From Mycteria americana (Eukaryota; Chordata; Aves; Ciconiiformes; Ciconiidae): 64,000 nt of DNA. Where the stretch lies: contig NC_134365.1 in the NCBI RefSeq assembly GCF_035582795.1, forward strand, positions 81,077,635 to 81,141,634, read 5' to 3'. Position 1 is the first letter of the stretch; every line of letters begins with the position of its first letter. This document shows positions 26,043-36,260 of this stretch, one piece after another. The notes under the pieces are model-generated. The model had not been told where the DNA came from and ran no database searches. It saw nothing but the letters and a program-made list of their open reading frames with translations. The position numbers and the translations under genes are program-made.

Positions 26043-29000
26043 CTGTGCAAAAAAAGTAATGCTAGTTTCTACCAATAGGTAGACTTCTCCAGCTGTGCTT
26101 TGATACATAACAATTGACAAATGAAAGGGAGAGACCTTTCAAGGAGGAAGTTACACTCGTAGATTCTCACTTTGCCAACATAAACGGAAAAAACAGGTAA
26201 ATAAGTGATAAATAGCTAAGTAAGAATAATGCTTGACTGTACTGAAAAGCAGTATCACCAGCTGGGCCAAATATTAAGGACTCCTTAGAAACGCCTTACT
26301 TTGTTGGATATAACAAGAAGGTATTTGTAAGAGTACTTTATCATTTAGTTAAGCAAAGATATATAAAAATGTGGTACTACCAGATATCTACTCCAGTATC
26401 AGGCAGATTCCAGGTCAGGGAAAGCATAACATTAAAGTGATTTTTTTTTTTTTTTTTCTTTAGGACCTCTAACACCTATCATATGCTTAAAGTTTTGTTT
26501 TCTTTTTTTTTAAACCAAAATTGAACTGGAGACCACACGTGTCAATACTGAGGTATAACTATTTGCTGAGCATGTACACACAAAAAAAATTAAATGTTCA
26601 ACATCCCTCCCAAGTTAATCCATAACATAAATTCTTGACTTTGAAATATTCAAAGACTTAAATCATCAACACTGTCTTGAATTTTTTTATTATTATTATT
26701 CATCAAGCCATGAAAGCCATTTTTCTGCCAAAGTAGACAGCCTCTTCAAGGAAAAGGGGGAAGAAAAAAAAAAAAAAAGAAAAAAAAGAGGAAAAACCAC
26801 CATCGAAGGACTTGGCTGCCTTTAAAAATTCCTAAAACAAACACTGCGTCTCTCTAAGCTAGCATTTGCTAACAGTGTCACTGTACTCAGCTTTTTTTGT
26901 GTGCCTGCCACTAAGCAGCACGTAAGAACAGATAGTCCCGAAGCTTCCTGAAAGGACAAGACCTGAACCTTTAACCTGAATCAGTCCCCCTTTCCCACCC
27001 ACCCAGCTCCCCTATTGCATTACCTCCTTATTGTCGACTGAAACAGTAGACAAAGTCAGCGACTGAAAAGCACATTCTTCCTATTTTAATGCAAAATCTT
27101 GAAAATCCTCACCACAGCTCAATTAGAAAGATTAGAAGACCATTGGTTGAACCCTCTCAAAATCCTGTAACTAAAAGAAAAAGATTTAGTCTTAAACAGC
27201 AGCTGTATTTTCACTTAGCTATGCAGACGTTTCATAGCCACTTTGCCATACTGGCTTATGTCTGGGCGTTTGAATAAAAATAGCTAATGTGCTTGCTTGT
27301 TACTCCATTAAATAAAGTGCACAAAGGAATTGCCAGTACTGTTTTTGCCCATGAAAGGCAATGGTCATTAATAGCTTGTATTTGCAGAAGGCTGTCAGAG
27401 GAACAGCATGCCTGAGCTTCCTCCACAGTTTTCTATAGGTTTAACCATACATGAGGCAGCAGGGGAAAAGACAGTACACATTTCCTCGTTCCAGAACAGG
27501 TCACACCTGCAGGAGAGTTGGCAAGTCATGCAAAGCTCAGCTGGAGGAAAAGATTCGAGTCCTGTAAATCTGAGGGGGCAGAAAGATGTGGGTCTCTTCA
27601 TGGAATGAGTATCTTGGGAAGATGTGTAATCACAGTATTAGTTAGTATTTCGACACTTTCTTTTGCTGTCCTGACTAGTATGTTGGAGATTTGCACTTGT
27701 ATTACTATTCTTTTTCGTCCATTTTATGCTTGAAGGAGTTAACTTTCTTTCAGTGATATTTTGAGAGGAAGTAGGCTACAAATGGGCTACTCATACAACC
27801 ATGTCTGGGCTGGATAAACAGATTTTTTTCAGGCATCTTCAAATAGGTCCATCTGGAAATCACAGCAGACAGGCGAAGTGAGCCACACTGAGGAAACAAG
27901 CTTTGTCAACTGGTTGGTATCCAAACATGGATCACCTAACAAGCAGAACGGAGGACTGAGAAGCCGACAGCACACTCACAACGTGTCAACCATGAGAAGT
28001 CAGGGATTTTCACCAGCTGGACAAGAGCGCTCCAGGAAAAATATATTGTCATATATATTCAGATGAAAAGTTACATGCAAGAAAAACCAAACCAAACCAA
28101 AAAAGGGAGATAGTGAGAAGCAGACAAGGTAGCAGAGGAAAGTACAAGACCAAGCAGCTTTATGAGTTTGTCTAGATATACCCTAAATAAGTCTCCTACT
28201 AGTTAGGAGAGCATGAAGTTTACCAGATCTCGTAAGGAAGGTGCCTGTTTGCCATCAGCTGCTGTGTCTTCCCAAGATACAGGGCCATGAACCAGTCCTG
28301 TTGACCAGACCAGTCATTGCTGATTACCTCCCTTCAGTAAGGCCTCAGAGCACTCGCTGTGTAAAGCTTGAGAGCTTTTAGGAAATGGAAATGACATGGG
28401 AGTAGCCTGGGAGAAAGGGGAAGAAGGTACTGGGTCCTGTTGCTACGAGAAGAGACTTGACATCAATGCAGAACACCAAAAAGACCACGGGAAGAGAGAT
28501 TTTCACAGCCTGTCCTCAAATTGGAGCGCACGGGCCTTGCATCCAGGGTCTTGAGACAGGCAGAAACAGCCCTACTAAAGTGGTGACACCATTTGCCTTC
28601 TGCTAATCTGGATTCAATCTAGTGCATACTTTCAGACTTACTTGGACCTAACAACATGCCAGCCCAATGCACTAAGATTACTGCTCTACTTTTTCACTGG
28701 AATATTCTTTGTCCTTGCTTAGAAACTGGCAAAGCTTTATAAATCTTTGTTGAAACCAAGATGAAGTTTATTCTGTTTGCTCCCCAAGTGTTCCTAGTAA
28801 GAGGCCTCTACCTAAATCCTGTTACTTTAGAAAGGCACTTTGAGTATGATGGGGTTAGAAGAGAGACACGTAACACACGGTTTCTTCCCCCTCCAGCTCT
28901 CTTCCCTCCCAGTTTTCCAGAGTTCAAACAGAGTCCCATGAAACTGTCAGGGACAGCAGAGCTGGAAAGCAAGAGAGAACACTGAGTCCCAAGCATAATT

Positions 29001-30269
29001 TTTAAAGAAAGAAGGCATGAAATCCCAAGACCTTAAGCAGGTTCCCACCTGTAAGAAAATACTTGTGGGAACTGAACAGATCGTAGGTGCTATACTTATT
29101 CCAGATAGCATTAATACAATGAGTGAAAAGTAATCTCATGCCTGTTCTTTAGGCAAATGTTCTTGGTGCTTACAACCCACCTTGAAATTAAGGCTTGTTT
29201 CAGTAGTGGGATGGTATGCTGAGAGAAGCCCTCTGAAGTGTAGTTCAGACTCTTCGCATGTATTTGGAAGATGGTGTTTAGAAGATAGATGGCTTCCATG
29301 CTTAAGGGACTGTATAAATTTAGTGAAATACGCACTACCAAGAAAGTCACTCCCCTGCAAGCACCATCTTGCAAGTGGAAACCCGAGTCCTGACATGGAA
29401 TTTGAGTCTTTAAAGTCTGGGGTGAACGATTCTTACACCTAGCAATCAAGAAGCAAAAACGACACTCAGGCTATTAGAAGTGTGATGTTTATATCCCTAA
29501 TATTATGAATTATTCAGCCTTTAAACATGCTTTACTAGGGATTCAGGAGGAGCAAAACACAGTACCGAATCAATTTTATTTGTAATAGTGCGGGGGGAGG
29601 AAGACTTGCTTTCCTATTTTGAGAGCAACATCTATGCTACACACGCAGAGCCAAAGCCTTCTAATCCAGCAGGCTGAATACATACTAGTTATTCAAACTC
29701 AAGAACGTGTGCATAAAAGGAATTTCATACAATTAGTCTCTGTTGTCCTCCTCGTTTTATGCTCTCTGTAAAGTTCTCATTCCAGTGTTGCTACATTACA
29801 CACTCAGACCCATCTTTTTGCCTCCCACAATGCCTTCAGTAACACAAAAAACATTAGACAAGCAGGCAAGGATGTCTAAAAAGAGAGTATTTGTACAAGC
29901 CACTGATCTATCATTTAGTCAACAAACATGCTCAATTCATAGATTAGTATAGTAAAGCAAAATCAAGTGAAGCACAATGAAAACAGGTAACACTGTTTTA
30001 GTCTCAGTATTAGAAACCGTGTGTCAATAGTTTTCTGCCAAACTAAAGTAATGGAACACAGTTATGATTTTATGAAGAAAAATTTTCATACTATTTTAGC
30101 AGACTATCACTCTGGATAGCATGTAAAAAGATCTTACGGAAGAAAAAAATTACATTTATTTTCAACTAATGAAAGCCTCTGCCTATCTCCACTTGTGTAT
30201 CTTAATTTGCTAAACCACTGACAGAAGTTTATAACTTAAGCTTGAATCCAAATGAGAACGCAAATTTAC

Positions 30270-30304
30270 CTGAGGAGGTCCGTGCAAGGAACTGATCCTA
30301 GTTT
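30270..30304 (-). other. Candidate 35-nt minus-strand exon, low confidence
   Basis: The minus strand shows the acceptor TTTTCATCCTGTTTCTCAG and, 35 nt on, CTCAG followed by GTAAAT. Both signals are good, but the segment is very short and not a multiple of three. It could be an alternative leader exon of the DUSP16-like transcript or a decoy pair. Confidence 0.22.
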
Positions 30305-30430
30305 CTGAGAAACAGGATGAAAACTTGTACTACACAGGGCAAAACTAGTTCCGAGAACACACTAAAGAGAAGCTGTATAAGTTACTGGCAACGTATGGCT
30401 CATATCATGACCAAGAAAGGGCAGAGATAA

Positions 30431-30508
30431 CTCAAAGGATTCCCCTTTGAGAGGAAGGACTCAAGGTCCTTCCAAAGGACCTTCTCAAAGGTCCTTCTCA
30501 AAGGACCT
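30431..30508. repeat. Cluster of perfect short inverted repeats
   Basis: CTCAAAGG (30,431-30,438) pairs with CCTTTGAG (30,444-30,451). AAGGTCCTT (30,463-30,471) pairs with AAGGACCTT (30,475-30,483). A second AAGGTCCTT (30,488-30,496) pairs either with that arm or with AAGGACCT (30,501-30,508). All loops are 3-5 nt. The tract can form two to three consecutive hairpins or alternative pairings and looks like a diverged tandem repeat of an inverted unit. Confidence 0.85.
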
Positions 30509-33500
30509 CGTTTCAGCAGTTCCTTTCATATACTCACGCAACACAAACATTACAGCTTTGGACAGTGCAAGCGCAGAAAAGCGGCAGCACGGGACCTCGG
30601 GAAGGTCCGTGGCAGAAGAGATCATTTTGCAGCCCCACAGCCTCACAGGAAACCTCCCGTCACTGAGGCAACACTCTTTCCCCTCTTTCCTAGCCTGCCC
30701 AATTATTAATTTGGGGTTTTTTTCTTCAGCTGCCGGAGCATTTTGTAGGGACACAACATGGAAAGCTGCCAGCCTTCCCAGAGCCAACTCCGAGTAGGTC
30801 AGTCTTGGCTCAGCAGCAGACCACATAGCGCAGCAAAAGGAAACACAAGGCCTTGAACTCACTCCCATCTTCCCTCTCGTCCTCCATACACACGCCCTAG
30901 ACACAGATTTTCTTTGATCGCTGAGGAATAGTAATTCACTGGTGGCCAACATCATCTCCACTGGAGATCACGATAGCTGCCAACAGGCCCTATCCATAAG
31001 CAAACTGAGAACTGCTCAGATTAAAACTATGCAAATCCAGAAGTTAATATGCCAAACTTTACCATTAACGTGTATTTTTGGTTTCCTTTAGGTGTTATGG
31101 GAAGTTACAGAGTAACTATAATGGAGATTTCTTATTTGGAGCTACCAAGCTAATACCAATCTAAAGATCAGGTCCGGCGAAGGAGAGAAGTGGCGATACG
31201 AACTTCCCTGTTCCCATGGCCGTCATCGGACGGCAGCAACACTGTAGTAGCACGGGGCATCTCAGCCTCTAGCCTTGCTCCAGAGCCAGTTTCACCTCAG
31301 TTAGCTTTGGTATCAAGGTGGTGATACTATTATGCTAGTGATAAAGAAAACCCTGAGGATAGGGTCCCCCAAGTAACAACTAGGAAGTAGCCTGAAGTTA
31401 CAGTGTTCACTTCACCTTCACGCAAATGACTCCAGGTCTTCAGTTAATTGCTGGCTTTAGTCCAGGCTGACATCCTGATACACGTCACCAGGCCACCCAT
31501 CACCTATAGCTTTTGATTCATGCAGAAAGTAGAGGCCACATATGCAATCAACAGCCCTAAAGAATGACATATTACTCTTTGTTTATGAAGGGGGACACCA
31601 AATAAATCAGAGAAATATTATGGATACTGATATGATATGTAGTTACTGATATTTAAAATATTCTACAGAAACCCTCCATGCCACTATACTAAATCTGGAA
31701 GCAATCCCTAAGGAATTGTAGGGAAAGCAAACATACCATTCAACGCATCAGGGACACGGCTACTTCCCTATTACCCAGAAAAACAGCTTCTTGATAATTC
31801 TTCTTAAACAATCATGGACATACCATTACACAACCACACACAAAATACTACAAGACTGCAAGACATATTTAGTCATTTGATCAAATCACTGATCAGCATA
31901 ACAACAAATCTGCAGAGACAGATTCGCAGGCCAAACCCACGTTTCTTCCTAGGGGTGAAGCAAAAGTGAAAAAGAAAAAGGAAGGGATGTGCCAATCCTT
32001 CCACACCTCATCCTTTGACAGTAACTACTCTACGCCATCTGGCTATTAAGGATTGTCAGCACTTGAAGAATATCCGTGATGCTTTCCTGACTGCTCTTAC
32101 AGGAATGAAAAAAAAAAAAAAAGAAAAAGAAAAGCCCTAGAAAATTCAACAGACATACTATAAAGTGAAAGCTATCACCCTGCCTCCTTTTTCTTGAGGG
32201 AAAAAATGCTTCAACTGTGCTTACTGTATTTCTTAGAAAATTTGTATTTTGAAAACAGTGAATAATAGGTCTGGGCATTAAGGCGTCGAACTTTGAAAAG
32301 ACAGGTGACTGAGCAAGGCCCTCACCCTGCACACAGCTCTTACTGCACAATGCATTGGAGCAGAGCTCACTTGAAGACCAACTCAAGTAACAGAAACCAA
32401 CAGCTAATTTGCCCATTTGGCATTTCTTATGGAGGTCTAGAAGACAGCTTGAGTTTGCCCTCCAAGGGCTTCTTAAGGCCTACATGAATCACTTATCTTA
32501 AAGGCAGAAAAGCGGCTGACCTGTCCCACCATCCAGTCTCTAGTAACTCCGCACGACTGCACTCACCCTGTCTCCAGCTGCTGGCTGTGAATACAGAGGC
32601 ACAGGACTCCCAGGGCAGAGCCATTTTGCCCAGGAAGGTGCACAGGCACATGGCAGATAGAACCACAACTCCTCCCACGGGCTGAGGGCTGGCGCGGACC
32701 CCAGAGGAGCTGGGGCTGGCTTGGGAGGCAGAGCTCCTAGCAAAATCCATTTAACACATTCCTGCACAGCTTCTGCCGATACCGTTCCTATGGACAGTTG
32801 AAGCTATTCTAGCTAAAAGCAAACATCCTTGCCAGGCTAGTTGCCTTCGCTGAAAGAAGAACATGCATTTTACAGAAACAAAGATAAATTGAGCTCACTT
32901 TCTTCTACAGAAGTTTTTCTGGTGTGATTTTGTTCCATTATATCTGCTTAGGTAGCTAACAAAACTAGAGCTACTGGAGCAGGAATGTATTTATGTATCT
33001 TTATACAACACATTGCATTTTTAAATGCTTGGTTGGGCTTTCTGGACCTTTGCACTTGTATTAAACCATACAGCATTTTGCAGCTACCACCTTTAATTAG
33101 CACAGGAACTGGCAGCTTCTCTGCTGCTTTTATTTATTTGTTCATTTAAAAAGAGAGTTTGAAATTCTGTATTAAGATATACTGAAGCACTATTGTATTA
33201 AACATGCTTAATGACCAGAATTTATTACACCTCAGACATTTTTTTATAGATTCCTTCCTAAAAGTATTAATAAGCATACTCCGTAAATGCAGGATTTACT
33301 TTTGAATATCACTATTCTTTGTGTCTTTTGTCATTAAAAATTAAAGCTAAAAATACGTGTACACCCCCCATTGCATACTTGCTCCACATTCAAATAGAAG
33401 CCCCCAGACAACCAACATAAACAACTGTGATGAATGCTTCAATCTCCAAGGGGCAGTGGGATGAACACCATAAAAAGAAATTAAGACTTACTATTTTTCT

Positions 33501-34659
33501 ACCTCCCCTCAAAACACAAGAGTCTAAACCAACTCCTGTTTGGTCAGTTGTGACTTCGTAAACTCTGTATCTACCAAACCACATGCTGCCAGGAATAGCA
33601 TAAATCTCAAAGCAAGGATTACAAAATCATTTGGGGGTTTTGGTTGGGTTTCTTTCTTTTAAGAACCCCAAGACACATCCTTACAAGGAGAAGCAGTTCA
33701 ATCTGCTTTTAGCTTTCAAAACTAGCACAGATCTATTTATTCTGCCAGGTATACACCGAATGTTTGACCAAAAAAAAAAGTTAGTCATAGGACAGACAAT
33801 ACAGCTCGCTATGACTACACCTTTCACCTGAAGGAAAACCGAGAGATTGATTTTCTATTTCAACTGGCTGAAACGACAATAAAAGAAAGTAAATTCTCCC
33901 GGCTTTTCTTTCCTAAAAACCCAACTTCCCATCTGACATCTAACCAAATGTTTTTTGGCCGCTGAAAAACCCTACCATTGGTCAGGCTTTGCAACAGGCA
34001 CATCCCACACACCTTGCTGGGCACGCACTGCTGTGTGCTCACGCCTCATCCCCGCCGCTTCTGCGGGGGGGGGGGGATGAAGTCAGGAGAGGGTATCTGT
34101 CAGGCCGGGTCCTGGCGCCAGCCACGGAGTTGCCAGTTTACGCGAGCGCAATACCAGGTTAACAATTTGCAATTTGCTTCGCTCCTGGACTCCACGGCAG
34201 CCCTCCATTTTGTCAACTGCCTCAATTTAAACGTTTTCCAAGCTGAAGGCAGAACTTCAACATTTCTTCGGGAGCCCTTCGGGGCTTTAAAGCATCCTCG
34301 ACCATTTTAAGCAGGGGAGAGCCTATTCGGAGCCAGCACTGTTTACTAAGTTTAGAAACGCCGACGCGCACGCCAAAGCTTACCAGCGACCTCCCCAAAC
34401 ATCCCCTGCAGACGGTTTCGGGGCGCGCTGAAGAAGTCAGCGGTCTCTCGTTCATCCCTTCCAGCGGCGAGCTGCCGCCCCTTCCCCGCACAAAAGGCGA
34501 CCGGCTTTCCCCCCGCTCTCCCCTGCCTTTACGAGGAGAGGCAGGTGGATATCGGGAGGTGAGGAAGGAAGGGACGAGGAGGAGGCAGGAGCCGCCGCGG
34601 GCAGCAGGGTGCCGGCCGCCCCGCGCTCCCCCTACCTGCTGCGGGGCGGCCTGCCCGTG

Positions 34660-34755
34660 CCGGTGCCGGTACCGGTACCGTACCGCCCTCCCTCTCACCC
34701 CCGTTCCCCACCGGTGCCGGTACCGTACCCCTCTCCCTCTCGCCCCCGCTCCTTA
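34660..34755. repeat. Two-copy tandem duplication inside the CpG island
   Basis: A unit of about 45-51 bp starting CCGGTGCCGGTACCG and continuing through CCTCCCTCTC to a CCCCCG block is present at 34,660-34,710 and again, slightly diverged, at 34,711-34,755. GGTACC palindromes occur three times. It lies just downstream of the inferred first exon on the minus strand. Confidence 0.75.
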
Positions 34756-35044
34756 CCACCTGCAGAGGCGGCCGGAGCCTGCCCGGGCCGGGGCAGCGAC
34801 CTGTCCGCTGCGGGCGCTCTCCTCCGGAGGTGAGGGGGCGGCGGGGAAGGGCATGCGGGAGGAGGGAGGGCAGGAGGGAGGGCTCCCGCCGCCCGCCTCT
34901 CCCTCACCTCCCTCCTCCTCCTCCCCGCCCAGCCCTGCCCGGCCCCGCCGCGCCCCCCCCCCGCGCGCCCCTCGCCCCCCTCCCGGGCTGGCTTCCACGG
35001 GGCGGCCCCGGGCGAGGGGTCCCTGCGCTCCTCCCGGCACTTAC

Positions 35045-35580
35045 TGTTTCACCCCCCCGTCTGTCTGTCTGTCTGTCTCTCCCCTCGGCAGGGATAAAAG
35101 TTGTTGCCACCAGCCTCGCCGCTGCCGCCTGAAACAACTTTGTCTCCTTCCAGCTGCTGGGAAAGCTCCTCTCTTTCCTTCTTCTTCAATAAGAAAAAAA
35201 AACAAAACAGAAATTAAAAAAAAAAACAACAACAAACCAAAAACTCTATTCGGCTCTTTTTTAAGAGCGGGAAGCGTGAAGGTGGGAGGGGAGAGGAGAA
35301 AAAGGAAACATTTGGAGCTTCTTTTTTCCCTCTCCTTCTTCTCCCCCCTCCCCCCCCAAGATGGCCTGAGAAAATTAAAAGGGGACAGTGATGGGGGGAG
35401 GGGGGACACACTGAAAAGCTCGGGGGGGGGAGGAAGTTTTGGGTTGGGGTTGGGTTTTTTTGTGTTGCTTTTTTTTTTTTTTAAAAGCCTTCGGTTCCCA
35501 GAAGGACCCAAACGATTACAAACAAACGGGCAGAGCAGGCAGGCACAAGGAGGGGAGCGGGCGAGAGAAAAGAGTTTTGC
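35045..35580 (-). other. DUSP16: Putative noncoding first exon of the minus-strand gene (5' UTR)
   Basis: Reading the minus strand away from the NF-Y/CRE module at about 35.6 kb, there are about 500 nt of leader-like sequence. It is pyrimidine- and A-rich, with a (CAGA)n run complementary to 35,059-35,078, and ends GTGAAACA followed by the full donor GTAAGT (35,044-35,039). The 5' end is estimated as 30-70 bp downstream of the CCAAT boxes and is approximate. Several other GC-rich donors exist on this strand (34,907 and 34,759), so alternative first exons are possible. No main ORF starts here, matching a gene whose start codon lies in a later exon. Strand and donor are seen in the sequence; the name comes from synteny. 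Confidence 0.45.
35422..35454 (+). other. Potential G-quadruplex
   Basis: A G9 run is followed by GGG, GGGG and GGG separated by short T-rich loops (35,441-35,454 reads GGGTTGGGGTTGGG). The G-rich strand is the plus strand, which would be the template for the inferred minus-strand first exon. Confidence 0.6.
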
Positions 35581-35607
35581 TGGTCAGTAAACTTCAAGCT
35601 GCTGGGA

Positions 35608-35655
35608 TGAGGTCATTGGTGTAAAAATAAAGCGATGGCGTCATTTGAAACCAAT
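35608..35655. promoter_or_regulatory. NF-Y / CRE-like promoter module
   Basis: TGAGGTCA (35,608-35,615, one base from the CRE palindrome) overlaps an inverted CCAAT (ATTGG, 35,615-35,619). An A-rich stretch follows, then TGGCGTCA (35,636-35,643, containing the CGTCA half-site) and a forward CCAAT (35,651-35,655). The paired opposite-facing CCAAT boxes with CRE-like sites inside a CpG island are typical of a CREB/ATF- and NF-Y-responsive promoter. The module is used to place the approximate transcription start for the minus-strand exon. Confidence 0.6.
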
Positions 35656-36260
35656 CCCAGTGAATGAACTCAGCCGGGGGGTGAAGGTGGGGGGAGAGGG
35701 AGACGGAGAAAGAGGAGGAGCGGGGAGAGAGGATCCCTGCGGGGAGACGGCGGCAGCCGCCGCGCAGCCCCGGCAGCGGGAGGCGGTGGCAGAGGGGGGC
35801 TCACGCCGCACCATACTGTCACCGGGGGGGACACGCGTCCGCGGCTCCCGGCCTCCCGCTGGAGCCGCCCCGCCGGCCCCTGGGAGGAGCCGGAGCCGCG
35901 GAGCGATTCAAGCGAGCCGCTGCCGCGGCCCTTCCCCGCCCCTCGCCGGCTGGGGAGGCAGGCTCCGCCCGCCCTGCCCTCGCTCTCCGGCCCCGGCGCT
36001 GGCCCTCGCCTCGCCCGTCCCCTCTCCACAGGCGCCGTCCCGCCTCAGCGGCCCCCTCCGTCCGCGGTGTCGGGTCCCCACACCGAGGCCCGAGGCGGGC
36101 CCGTCGCCGTGGGCCTGTCCGGGCATGTGGCGCAGCACGACGCCGTGGCAAGCCCTGTCCCTCAGCGGCCTCCCCTCGCCGCTCCCGCAGCCCGCGGTCG
36201 AGCCGCTTTGTGCTCGGTGCCACCAGCTACGGGGCCTTCAGTACCACAGCGAGCACTCGA

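Larger units (their letters stand above)
26043..35038 (-). other. Putative intron 1 of the minus-strand gene, proximal part
   Basis: AT-rich except for a moderately GC-rich patch at about 30.43-30.96 kb and another at about 32.5-32.75 kb. The first patch contains a cluster of perfect inverted repeats and a 158-codon minus-strand ORF of unknown meaning. A weak exon candidate lies at 30,270-30,304. Simple repeats include a TTA run at 26,688-26,699 and a G12 run at 34,065-34,076. No transposon copy was recognised here. Confidence 0.4.
34420..36260. promoter_or_regulatory. DUSP16: CpG island, promoter of the minus-strand gene (DUSP16 by synteny)
   Basis: About 1.8 kb of GC- and CpG-rich sequence stands out from AT-rich flanks. 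It contains GC-rich ORFs on all frames, which are compositional artefacts. An AT-richer core at 35,600-35,660 carries two CCAAT boxes and two CRE-like sites. DUSP16 is a dual-specificity phosphatase that dephosphorylates JNK/p38 kinases; its gene lies divergent to CREBL2 in other vertebrates. Identity here rests on position and strand only, because no DUSP16 coding sequence is in the window. Confidence 0.55.

Noticed and set aside
1..35038. DUSP16 coding exons (rhodanese-like and phosphatase domains)
   Set aside because: No minus-strand frame carries the phosphatase HCxxGxxR signature or any rhodanese-like sequence, so the coding exons must lie left of the window.
34559..35590. 343-codon plus-strand open frame in the first CpG island
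   Set aside because: Composition is Pro/Arg/Ser-rich and low-complexity, frames are open on both strands, and it includes homopolymer-encoded runs. This is the usual artefact of GC-rich promoter sequence.
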